9,320 nucleotides of DNA from CALDCK01 sp050618055. GTDB lineage: Bacteria; Myxococcota_A; UBA9160; SMWR01. Below are positions 1 to 8,936 of the stretch, piece after piece. The DNA lies in contig JBNLVK010000233.1 in the NCBI GenBank assembly GCA_050618055.1, forward strand, positions 1 through 9,320, written 5' to 3'. Under the pieces are notes generated by a model. That model had not been told where the DNA came from. It made no database searches and worked only from the letters and a program-made list of their open reading frames with translations. Each line of letters opens with the position of its first letter. Position 1 is the first letter of the stretch. The translations under genes were made by a program, and so were the position numbers.

Positions 1-96
1 GGCGTGGTGGTGGGCGTGATCAGTGGCTTCGGGGCCGCCAGCTACCGGCTGGGCCTGGAGGCGCTGCTGGAGCAGTTGGGCCAGACGGCCGGCTGA
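1..96 (+). CDS. C-terminal end of an unidentified protein (partial)
   Basis: The first frame is open from the window edge for 31 codons and ends at TGA (94-96). The visible tail is mostly small and hydrophobic residues (VVVGVISGFGAASYRLGLEA) followed by a short amphipathic stretch ending in QLGQTAG. Codon use is the same GC-rich type as the neighbouring genes, which supports a real coding end. The fragment is too short to assign a family. A glycine-rich strand-turn-helix of this kind occurs at the ends of several Rossmann-like enzymes, but I do not assign one. It is followed by 186 bases without a gene before the next start, so it need not be co-transcribed with the TPR gene. Confidence 0.6.
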   Translation, partial: GVVVGVISGFGAASYRLGLEALLEQLGQTAG

Positions 97-138
97 CCGC
101 CGGGGCTACGCGGAAAAGCGTCGACCCCTCGCGGGTTT

Positions 139-165
139 GGGGCATCGGGGCGACGCCCGATCCCC
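139..165 (+). terminator. Strong hairpin after the upstream gene; possible terminator or leader structure
   Basis: GGGG (139-142) and ATCGGG (144-149) pair with CCCGAT (156-161) and CCCC (162-165). This gives a ten-base-pair stem with one bulged C (143) and a six-base loop GCGACG. It lies 42 bases past the stop of the upstream gene. There is no T-run after it, so it is not a canonical intrinsic terminator. It could be a GC-type terminator, an RNA 3' end stabiliser or part of the TPR gene leader. A second small hairpin (108-111 with 118-121, loop GGAAAA) precedes it. Confidence 0.4.
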
Positions 166-282
166 CTGGGGAACCTCAAGGCAGGCCCTCGGCAACCGAT
201 AGGTAGACGAGGCCCGTTCGACTCGAAACGACTCGTGCGGCCGGGCCTGCTGCACCTACGGGATCAGACTGGGCGGGGCTCC
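166..282 (+). other. Leader region of the TPR gene with a direct repeat and alternative pairings
   Basis: No gene is visible here. CGACTCG occurs at 219-225 and again at 229-235, ten bases apart from start to start, which is one helical turn. GCAGGCCC (181-188) can pair with GGGCCTGC (243-250), while AGGCCCG (210-216) can pair with CGGGCCT (242-248); the two stems compete for the same right arm. I compared it by eye with c-di-GMP (GEMM), TPP, cobalamin, SAM and glycine riboswitch cores and found no match. No convincing -35/-10 pair is visible. It may hold the promoter and an operator for the downstream operon, but this is inference. Confidence 0.3.
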
Positions 283-3524
<3,242 letters not shown>

Positions 3525-3528
<4 letters not shown>

Positions 3529-4721
3529 GGACCATCGTGGAGTACCTGCATCACTTCCAGCTCGCCGAGGACCCCTTCCGCAACGACCACCTGGAGAAGT
3601 TCCAGGTGGAGGTGCCGTCGCAGGGCCAGGCCCTGGCCCGGCTCGACCGCGGCGTGCGGCAGGGACGCGGCCTGGTGGCCCTGGTGGGCCCCGCCGGATC
3701 GGGCAAGACGCTCGTCGCGCGCCGCCTGTACGAAGAGCTCGAGGAGGAGGTCTTCGAGTCGAGCATGATGGTGCTGCTGCGCAGCGCGGTCGACTCGGAG
3801 TGGCTGCTGTCGCGCTTCGCGGCCCAGCTGGGCGTCGAGGATCCGGCGGAGCAGCGCGAGGCGCTGATCGAGCAGATCTACGAGCGGCTGGCGATCGTGC
3901 GCGAGGACGGTCGCCACGCCGTGCTGATCGTCGACGACGCCGACGCGCTGGCCACCCACACGACGCTCTCCGAGCTGTGCGCGCTGGTGAAGCTCGAGTA
4001 CGAGGAGCGGCGCATGCTGACGATCGTGCTGGTCGGCAGCCACGTCCTGGACGACGCGCTGCGCGGCGATCCGAACCTGTCGCACCACGTCGAGGTGCGC
4101 GTCGAGATGCAGCCCCTGCCCAGCGAGGAGGCGGCCTCCTACCTGGGCCAGCGGCTGACCGTGGCCGGCGGCGATCCGCAGCTGCTGATGCCCGGCGCCG
4201 TGGCCGCCCTGCACGACCTGGCGAAGGGAACGCCGGGCCGCATGAACATCCTGGCCGACAACGCGCTGCACGAGGCGTGGTGCAACGGCCGGGGCCAGGT
4301 GGCCAAGTCGGACGTGGAGCGCGCCAACAGCGACCTGGGCTGGGACCGGGCCTCCAAGACCGCGACGCCGACCGTGCCCCGCGCCCAGCGCGCCGGCCGC
4401 CGGCCCGCCGCCGCCGCTTCGGTCGCCGAGACCACCTCGCCCGACCTGGGCGCGCCGGTGGCCGACCTCGACTCGGAGCTCGAGGCCGTCTTCCAGCCGG
4501 GGGCGTCGGGCGCGCCGGCCCAGGGCGGCGATCCCCAGACCGTGCTGATGGACTTCGACCACCGCAGCAACGCCGCGGGTCAGGTGCGTCCGGTGCCGTC
4601 GCGGGCCGCCGCCGCGCCCACCGAGATCCAGCTCGGGCCGGCGGACGTGGTGCCGAGCGCTCCGCCGAAGGACGACGACGCCGCCGTCGACGACCTGTTC
4701 ATGGAGCTGATCGAGGACTGA
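3525..4721 (+). CDS. AAA+ ATPase, ExeA/GspA/MshM-like
   Basis: 398 residues from GTG (3525-3527), whose last two bases and next A form the TGA stop of the TPR gene (GTGA overlap), a sign of translational coupling. The N-terminus EYLHHFQLAEDPFRND resembles the opening of ExeA-type ATPases (x-x-F-x-L-x-x-x-P-F). Walker A is GPAGSGKT (55-62) and Walker B is VLIVDDAD (133-140). LTIVLVGSH (165-173) fits sensor 1, and GTPGRMNILADNAL (235-248) fits the sensor 2 helix with Arg239. Residues from about 270 to the end are low-complexity, Ala/Pro/Asp-rich, and close with the acidic motif DDLFMELIED. In known systems ExeA-like ATPases power assembly or placement of secretins, type II secretion or MSHA pili. 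Here the only visible partner is the TPR protein. No peptidoglycan-binding domain is visible, unlike full-length ExeA. Confidence 0.88.
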
Positions 4722-4743
4722 GCCCGGGGCCTTCGCCACGGGC
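4722..4743 (+). terminator. GC-rich hairpin directly after the ATPase stop codon
   Basis: GCCCG (4722-4726) pairs with CGGGC (4739-4743), and inside it GGC (4728-4730) pairs with GCC (4735-4737) around the loop CTTC, with one G-A mismatch between the two helices. It starts at the base after the TGA stop. There is no T-tract afterwards, so termination efficiency is uncertain. A candidate promoter for the next gene follows within ten bases. Confidence 0.4.
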
Positions 4744-4750
4744 GCTCCGC

Positions 4751-4756
4751 TAGCAT
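4751..4756 (+). promoter_or_regulatory. Candidate -10 box of a leaderless promoter
   Basis: TAGCAT matches the key first, second and last positions of the TANNNT -10 pattern and ends six bases before the ATG at 4763. No Shine-Dalgarno sequence lies between it and the start. Transcription would begin at or next to the A of the ATG, giving a leaderless mRNA. No clear -35 is visible; that region is occupied by the hairpin at 4722-4743. Confidence 0.45.
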
Positions 4757-4762
4757 CCGGCC

Positions 4763-5389
4763 ATGACGAGGTGGGCGGCGTTCGGGCTCGCGCTGATCCT
4801 CGCGGCCGCAGCGACGGCCGAGGGTCGCGTGCATCCCGATCCCCAGTCGGTGGAGCCGCTGGCCGTGGGCGCCCGCGTGCCTTCGGCGACGGTGCGCAGC
4901 GTCGAAGGGGAGCCGGTCGACCTGGCCGGGGTGGTGAAGGACGCGGGCGCGCTGCTGGTCTTCTACCGCGGGGGCTGGTGACCCTACTGCAACACGCAGC
5001 TCGGCGAGCTGCGCAAGGTCGAGGCGGAGCTCCGCGAGCTGGGCTTCCGCGTCGTGGCGATCAGCCCGGACCGGCCGAAGAAGCTGGTGAAGAGCCTGAA
5101 GGCGGGTCCGCTGGGCTACGCGCTCTACTCGGACAGCGACCTGCACGCGGCCCGCGCCTTCGGCATCGCCTTCCGGGTGCCCGTGAGCCAGATCGAGGCC
5201 TACCGGGGCTACGGCATCGACCTGGAGGCGGCCGCCGGCCGCGACCACCACCAGCTGCCGGTGCCGAGCGTCTTCCTGGTGGAGGCGGGCGGACGCATCC
5301 TCTGGGTCTACAGCAACCCGGACTACCGGGTGCGTCCCTCGAACGAGAAGGTGATGGAGGCGGCACGCGCCGCGGCGAAGGACCGCTAG
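4763..5389 (+). CDS. Exported peroxiredoxin-like selenoprotein (in-frame TGA read as Sec73)
   Basis: 208 residues if the TGA at 4979-4981 is decoded as selenocysteine; ATG start, TAG stop. Residues 1-19 form a signal peptide (MTR, then a hydrophobic Ala/Leu core, cut after ATA|EG), so the protein should act in the periplasm or outside. The body is a thioredoxin-fold AhpC/TSA domain, closest by motif to the peroxiredoxin-like 2 group: GALLVFYRGGW-U73-PYC76-NTQLGEL, then RVVAISPD and VPSVFLVEAGGRILWVY. The family normally has Cys at position 73 (WCPYC). Cys76 is the only cysteine, so Sec73/Cys76 would form the redox pair. The 3' part has no frameshift or further stop. A gene caller would report a 72-residue piece and a second piece starting near 5054. 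The alternative is a nonsense pseudogene, but the TGA position and the SECIS-like hairpin argue against it. Substrate is unknown: peroxide or thiol/disulfide exchange. Confidence 0.88.
4979..5021 (+). promoter_or_regulatory. Bacterial SECIS-like hairpin at the in-frame TGA
   Basis: Upper stem CGCAGCTC (4995-5002) pairs perfectly with GAGCTGCG (5006-5013), leaving the three-base loop GGC (5003-5005). Lower stem GACC (4980-4983) pairs with GGTC (5017-5020), and T4979-G5021 can wobble, so the UGA sits at the base of the structure as in E. coli fdhF. An asymmetric internal loop (4984-4994 and 5014-5016) separates the stems. The loop begins 22 bases after the UGA and starts with GG. This agrees with the published bacterial SECIS rule of a short stem, a G in the first two loop bases and a UGA-loop distance of roughly 16-37 bases. 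It would bind SelB. selA, selB, selC and selD are not in this window. Confidence 0.78.
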
Positions 5390-6756
5390 TCGTCGGTGTA
5401 GCCGAGCGCGCGGAGCTGCTCGAGCTCGTCGGGGCGCAGCGGCTCGAGGCGCGGCTCGACGCGCGCGGCGGCCTCGACCTCGGCGTGGCGGCCCAGGGCG
5501 CAGTCGAGATCGCGCGCCACGTCCGGGCGCTCGGCCGCCAGGTTGCGCTGCTCGGCCGGGTCGCTCCCCAGGTCGTAGAGCGCGGGCTCGCCGCGTCGCG
5601 GAGCGATGTACTTCCACGGCCCGCGCCGGATCGCCCGGGCGGACACCGACGGGAAGCGCTGGAGGTCGAGGACCACGTCGCGCGGCGCCGCCTCGTCGCC
5701 GCGCAGCAGCGGCAGCAGGCTGCGGCCCTGCAGGGTGGAGGGCGCGGGCAGGTCCAGCGCGTCGAGCACGGTGGGGAGCAGGTCGATGCCGCGCACCGGC
5801 GCGTCGACGACGCGGCCCGCGGGTCCGCCCGGCAGGTGGAGGACGAGCGGCACGCGCACCACCTCTTCGTGGAGGTTGTAGCCGTGGCCGAAGCGGCCGT
5901 GCTCGAGGAACGACTCGCCGTGGTCCGACGTCACCAGCACCAGGTCGTGCGGGCCCACGTCCAGGCGTTCCAGCAGGCGGCCGATGGCGGCGTCGCTGCG
6001 CGCCACCTCGCTGTCGTAGGCCAGGTTCACCAGGTCGAAGGCCGGCGTGCCGCGGCGCACGCCCATGGCCTGGTACTGGGCCGCCATCTTCACGCCGGCC
6101 AGCGGGGCGGGCAGGGCGCGGAAGTCGGGACGCTCGCGGCGGATCCAGTCGGCCCAGGCCTCGTAGGGCGCGTGGGGATCGAAGAGGTGGACCCACAGGA
6201 ACCAGGGCGCGGCGGCCAGGAGCTCCGGCTCCCACTCGTCGAGCACGGCCTCGACGGCGGAGAGGTCGGTGAATCCGACGCAGCGGTAGCGGTCGAAGCC
6301 GCGGGCGAAGCCGAAGCGGGCGTCCAGGTGGGCATTGGCGGTGACGGCGAAGCGCGTGTAGCCGGCGGGCCCGAGCAGCTCGGGCCACAGGGCCAGCGCG
6401 TCGGCCAGGCCCTCCTGCTCGGCCACGCCGTCGGCGGTCACCTTGTCACCGGTGACCACGTGCCCGTGCTCCACCCCGTGGCTGGCCGGCTGGAGCGACG
6501 TCAGCAGCGACGCCACCGAGGGCGCCGTCCACGACGAGCTGGCGTAGGCGTTCTCGAAGCGCACGCCCCGGGCCGCCAGCCCGTCGAGCACCGGGGTCGT
6601 CTCGCGCGCATGGCCGTAGGCCGACACCCGGTCGGCCCGCAGCGTGTCGATGGTGACGAGCAGGACGTTCGGCGGACGGGGCGAGTCGGACGCGGTGCCG
6701 CAGCCCAGCAGGGCTGCCAGCACCGCGCCCGCGAACGCCCGCCGTCGCCCGGTCAC
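5386..6756 (-). CDS. Sulfatase-superfamily lipoprotein
   Basis: 456 residues from GTG; stop TAG at 5388-5386. The N-terminus RRRAFAGAVLAALLGC is a lipoprotein signal with lipobox LLGC (Cys19), so the mature enzyme is probably lipid-anchored outside the cytoplasm. The alkaline-phosphatase/sulfatase core starts with NVLLVTIDTLRADRVSAYG (Asp37 metal ligand) and later has SDHGESFLEHGRFGHG (Asp278, His279). The C-terminal GPWKYIAP and LYDLGSDPAEQRNLA are typical of the arylsulfatase group. The nucleophile region reads SSSWTAPSVASLLT: Thr77 lies where formylglycine sulfatases have Cys or Ser (C/S-x-P-x-R), and Val81 replaces the Arg. So it is probably not a formylglycine-dependent sulfatase; a phosphodiesterase or phosphoglycerol-transferase-like activity is possible. 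It follows the FLN-repeat gene by 16 bases and is probably co-transcribed with it. No strong ribosome binding site precedes the GTG. Confidence 0.88.
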   Translation of the reverse strand: MTGRRRAFAGAVLAALLGCGTASDSPRPPNVLLVTIDTLRADRVSAYGHARETTPVLDGLAARGVRFENAYASSSWTAPSVASLLTSLQPASHGVEHGHVVTGDKVTADGVAEQEGLADALALWPELLGPAGYTRFAVTANAHLDARFGFARGFDRYRCVGFTDLSAVEAVLDEWEPELLAAAPWFLWVHLFDPHAPYEAWADWIRRERPDFRALPAPLAGVKMAAQYQAMGVRRGTPAFDLVNLAYDSEVARSDAAIGRLLERLDVGPHDLVLVTSDHGESFLEHGRFGHGYNLHEEVVRVPLVLHLPGGPAGRVVDAPVRGIDLLPTVLDALDLPAPSTLQGRSLLPLLRGDEAAPRDVVLDLQRFPSVSARAIRRGPWKYIAPRRGEPALYDLGSDPAEQRNLAAERPDVARDLDCALGRHAEVEAAARVEPRLEPLRPDELEQLRALGYTDD

Positions 6757-6772
6757 GCGCAGCGGTCCGCGG

Positions 6773-7330
6773 CTACCGGCGCGGCGCGAAATTGAAGACC
6801 GGGAAGACCGGCAGGAAGCCGTTCTCGGCGATGTTCAGGAAACCGAACTGGAAGCCCTCGATCTTCCGCGTGATGTTCAGGAAGCCGATCTGGGCGACCG
6901 AGCGGTCCGACATGTTCAGGCCGCCCAGGTCCACCGCCGTGGCGTCGTCGGCGATGTTCAGGAAGCTCACGTTGAAGGCCTTCTCGGTGTTGTTCAGCTT
7001 GTTGATGAAGGCGGCGTTGAGCCCCGTGTCGCGTCCGGAGTGGTAGTTCACGAAGCTGACGGCGGCGCCGCCGGCCATCTCGGTCCGCACCCGGCTCACC
7101 CAGGTGACGCTCAGGCCCGAGAGCCGCTTGCTGTCGCTCAGCGCCAGCACGCCCAGGTCGAAGCCGCGGACGTTCTCGTTCCGGCCGTGGAGCAGCGACA
7201 GCCGCACCCCGTTCACCGAGGGGTCGTCGGGCGTGCGGAAGTTGGGGACGTGGAACTGGAAGGGGGCGTCGGCGGCGGCCGGAGCGGCCAGGGCCAGCAG
7301 GCCGAACAGGAGTGCGCACAGTCTCTTCAT
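6773..7330 (-). CDS. Small exported FLN-repeat surface protein (LA_2272-like)
   Basis: 185 residues from ATG, with a good ribosome binding site GGAGGAGA (7343-7336) five bases upstream. A Sec signal peptide covers residues 1-20 or so (MKRLCALLFGLLALAAPAAA|DA). The mature part has degenerate repeats of 13-15 residues centred on small-aromatic/Leu-Asn triplets: SFVN, AAFIN, VSFLN, LGGLN, IGFLN, FGFLN. It ends with GFLPVFPVFNF. This pattern (G-x-x-x-G-hydrophobic-N, then LPxxPxxN) resembles the Leptospira LA_2272 family of surface repeat proteins and related bacterial proteins of unknown function. Such short repeats probably stack as beta strands. It sits between yghU and the sulfatase gene. The family call rests on pattern memory; function is unknown. 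Confidence 0.75.
   Translation of the reverse strand: MKRLCALLFGLLALAAPAAADAPFQFHVPNFRTPDDPSVNGVRLSLLHGRNENVRGFDLGVLALSDSKRLSGLSVTWVSRVRTEMAGGAAVSFVNYHSGRDTGLNAAFINKLNNTEKAFNVSFLNIADDATAVDLGGLNMSDRSVAQIGFLNITRKIEGFQFGFLNIAENGFLPVFPVFNFAPRR
6830..6997 (-). repeat. Degenerate ~42-bp repeats inside the FLN-repeat gene
   Basis: The plus-strand string GATGTTCAGGAA occurs exactly at 6830-6841, 6872-6883 and 6953-6964, with variants at 6911-6920 (CATGTTCAGG) and 6989-6997 (GTTGTTCAG). Spacing of the main copies is 42, 39 and 42 bases, i.e. 13-14 codons. These encode the FLNI/GLNM cores on the minus strand. Retained DNA identity suggests expansion by duplication or ongoing homogenisation. Confidence 0.75.
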
Positions 7331-7335
7331 GGAAG

Positions 7336-7391
7336 TCTCCTCCACGCCTCGCGGGGCTCGCGAGGCTTCTCCCGTCCGCGCTGGCAGGATA
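7336..7391 (-). promoter_or_regulatory. Upstream region of the FLN-repeat gene: -10 candidate, hairpin and RBS
   Basis: Read on the minus strand, TATCCT (7391-7386) is a plausible -10 box just after the yghU stop, without a clear -35. GCCTCGCG (7346-7353) pairs with CGCGAGGC (7359-7366) around the loop GGGCT, a perfect eight-base-pair stem. The ribosome binding site GGAGGAGA (7343-7336) begins two bases past the hairpin. The hairpin could terminate yghU, shield the mRNA 5' end, or affect ribosome access. It has no T-run. Confidence 0.4.
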
Positions 7392-7395
7392 GCGG

Positions 7396-8241
7396 CTACG
7401 CGTCGACGTCGAGATCGCTGGCGCTGTGCCGCTCGGGGACGCGCAGCTTCTCGTCGCCCCAGGCCTTGTTGACCCGCTGGCCGCGTCGCACGGCGGGCCG
7501 CTCCTGGATCTCCTTGGTCCAGCGGCCCACGTTCTCGTAGGACCCGACGTCCAGGAACTCGCCGGCCTCGTAGAGCTTTCCCTGCACCAGCGCGCCGTAC
7601 CAGGGGAACGTCGCCATGTCGGCGATGGTGTACTCGTCGCCCGCCAGGAAGCGGCGCCCGGCCAGGTTGCGGTCGAGCACGTCGAGCTGGCGCTTCACCT
7701 CCATGGCGTAGCGGTTGATCGGGTACTCGTACTTCTCGGGCGCGTAGGCGTAGAAGTGGCCGAAGCCACCGCCCAGGAACGGTGCGCTTCCCATCTGCCA
7801 GAACAGCCACGACAGGCACTCGGCCCGGGCCGACGGGTCCTGCGGGTAGAAGGCGTCGTCGAACTTCTCGGCCAGGTAGACGAGCATGGCGCCCGACTCG
7901 AACACCCGCGTGGGCGGATCGGTGCTGCGGTCGAGCAGGGCGGGGATCTTCGAGTTCGGGTTGACGGCGACGAAGCCGCTGCCGAACTGGTCGCCCTCGC
8001 CGATGTTGATGAGCCAGGCGTCGTACTCGGCGTCCTTGCCCAGGGCCAACAGCTCCTCGAGCATGACGGTGACCTTCACGCCGTTGGGCGTGGCCAGCGA
8101 GTAGAGCTGGAGCGGATGCTCGCCGACCGGCAGATCCTTCTCGTGGGTCGCCCCCGCGATGGGCCGGTTGATCTTGGCGAAGCGTCCGCCACTCTCGGTG
8201 TCCCAGGTCCAGACCTTCGGCGGCGTGTAGGTGTCGGTCAC
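7396..8241 (-). CDS. yghU: YghU-type glutathione S-transferase / disulfide-bond oxidoreductase
   Basis: 281 residues from GTG (8241-8239), preceded by GGGAGA. The frame is open further up to 8319, but those codons lie upstream of the likely -10 at 8279-8274 and do not look like the family N-terminus. From residue 4 the protein matches E. coli YghU closely: TYTPPKVWTWD, INRPIAGATHEKDLPVGEHP, the TPNG motif (51-54), NPNSKIPAL (95-103), ESGAMLVYLAEKF (116-128), the long conserved APFLGGGFGHFYAYAP (154-169) and AGDEYTIADMATFPW (from 201). It ends near ERHSASD, as in YghU. Family members bind two glutathiones per active site and reduce disulfides and some peroxides without a catalytic Cys; the conserved Thr51/Asn53 region contacts glutathione. 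It is cytosolic. It is divergent from nrfH and upstream of the FLN-repeat and sulfatase genes. Confidence 0.95.
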   Translation of the reverse strand: MTDTYTPPKVWTWDTESGGRFAKINRPIAGATHEKDLPVGEHPLQLYSLATPNGVKVTVMLEELLALGKDAEYDAWLINIGEGDQFGSGFVAVNPNSKIPALLDRSTDPPTRVFESGAMLVYLAEKFDDAFYPQDPSARAECLSWLFWQMGSAPFLGGGFGHFYAYAPEKYEYPINRYAMEVKRQLDVLDRNLAGRRFLAGDEYTIADMATFPWYGALVQGKLYEAGEFLDVGSYENVGRWTKEIQERPAVRRGQRVNKAWGDEKLRVPERHSASDLDVDA

Positions 8242-8273
8242 GATGTCTCCCGTTCGGCGCGGCTTGGGGCGGC

Positions 8274-8279
8274 ATTCTA
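8274..8279 (-). promoter_or_regulatory. Candidate -10 box of the yghU promoter
   Basis: On the minus strand TAGAAT (8279-8274) matches TATAAT at five of six positions. It lies 32 bases before the GTG at 8241, giving a leader of about 25 bases that carries GGGAGA. No good -35 is visible at 16-18 bases. The position supports the start at 8241 over the longer frame. Confidence 0.55.
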
Positions 8280-8346
8280 GCCGGTCCGCGTTCGATGCCG
8301 CGATGCGGGAAGATGTCACGCGCGTGCCGGCTCGCTTCTGGTACGG

Positions 8347-8356
8347 TTCCGCGGAA
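8347..8356. promoter_or_regulatory. Palindrome in the yghU-nrfH divergent intergenic region
   Basis: TTCCGCGGAA is a perfect ten-base palindrome 34 bases before the nrfH GTG. GGTTCC is repeated at 8345-8350 and 8364-8369. The 149-base divergent spacer (8242-8390) holds no gene. The palindrome could be a regulator site for nrfHA; its small size makes this weak. Confidence 0.25.
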
Positions 8357-8390
8357 GCGGACCGGTTCCCGGGGGTCGGGCGGGAGAGGT

Positions 8391-8936
8391 GTGTCGGACC
8401 AGGCGTCCAAGGGCGGGATTCGGGGCATGCGGCTGCCCGGTCGGCTGGCGCTCGCCCTGGCCTGCGTGGCCGGCGTGGGGCTCGGTGTGGGCGTCTACAC
8501 GCTGCACTACGCCGAGGCGCTCTCCTACCTGAGCACCGACCCGGCCGCCTGCGCCAACTGCCACATCATGGAGCCCCAGTACGCGTCGTGGCAGCGGGCG
8601 AGCCACCGCAACGTGGCGGGCTGCGTGGACTGCCATCTGCCGCACGAGGGGCTGGCGAAGTGGATCGCCAAGGCGGACAACGGCTACCGCCACTCGAGGG
8701 CCTTCACCTTCCAGGACTTCCACGAGCCGATCGTCATGACCGAGGGCAACCGGCGCACCCTCCAGGCCAACTGCCTCGCGTGCCACGGCAGCCTGACCCA
8801 CGAGCTGGCGGCGGGCCAGCCGGACGCCGTCGAGTGCGTCCACTGCCACCGCAGCGCCGGCCACGGCGAGCGCGTCGCGCTGGGGTCCCCGGCGCGCGCC
8901 CGCGACTCCACACCGAACGAGGTTCTCCATGAGTGA
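8391..8936 (+). CDS. nrfH: NrfH, tetraheme cytochrome c quinol dehydrogenase
   Basis: 181 residues from GTG at 8391, which has GGGAGAGG just upstream; ATG at 8427 is an alternative start with GGGCGGGA upstream. One N-terminal membrane anchor spans residues about 18-36. Four heme c sites follow: CANCH (54-58), CVDCH (78-82), CLACH (128-132) and CVHCH (149-153). The first is CxxCHxM with Met60, the unusual heme 1 ligand known in NrfH. Also diagnostic are YAEALSYLSTDP before heme 1, CHLPH after heme 2, KADNGYRHSRAFT and FHEPI. NrfH oxidises membrane quinol and passes electrons to NrfA on the outer face of the inner membrane. The gene overlaps nrfA by eight bases, so the two are co-translated. 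Confidence 0.95.
   Translation: MSDQASKGGIRGMRLPGRLALALACVAGVGLGVGVYTLHYAEALSYLSTDPAACANCHIMEPQYASWQRASHRNVAGCVDCHLPHEGLAKWIAKADNGYRHSRAFTFQDFHEPIVMTEGNRRTLQANCLACHGSLTHELAAGQPDAVECVHCHRSAGHGERVALGSPARARDSTPNEVLHE

Noticed and set aside
171..216. c-di-GMP riboswitch suggested by CCGATAGGTAGACGAGG
   Set aside because: Only a loose resemblance to the GGTAGGTAGC part of GEMM; the GCAAA-type conserved core and tetraloop-receptor are missing.
235..282. GTG at 235 as the start of the TPR protein
   Set aside because: No ribosome binding site, it overlaps the direct repeat, and the extra 16 residues do not look like the family; TTG at 283 fits better.
4979..4981. TGA as a simple nonsense mutation making the Prx-like gene a pseudogene
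   Set aside because: The stop falls exactly on the catalytic Cys site, the rest of the frame is intact, and a SECIS-like hairpin with the right spacing follows. It cannot be fully excluded without checking for selABCD.
5054..5389. Separate gene starting at GTG 5054
   Set aside because: It is the C-terminal half of the thioredoxin-fold domain and lacks the fold's first strand and active-site helix; there is no ribosome binding site of its own.
4580..6795. Long open frames of 600-670 codons on both strands across the Prx-like and sulfatase genes
   Set aside because: Arg/Pro/Gly-rich translations without motifs, typical of GC-rich shadow frames; real domains are in the called frames.
8242..8319. 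N-terminal extension of YghU to 8319
   Set aside because: The family starts near TDTYTPPKVWTWD; the -10 candidate and the ribosome binding site lie downstream of 8319.
8338..8356. Sigma-54 promoter (TGGTACG ... GC) for nrfH
   Set aside because: The -24-like TGGTACG is good, but the GC of the -12 element is one base out of register and the rest does not match.
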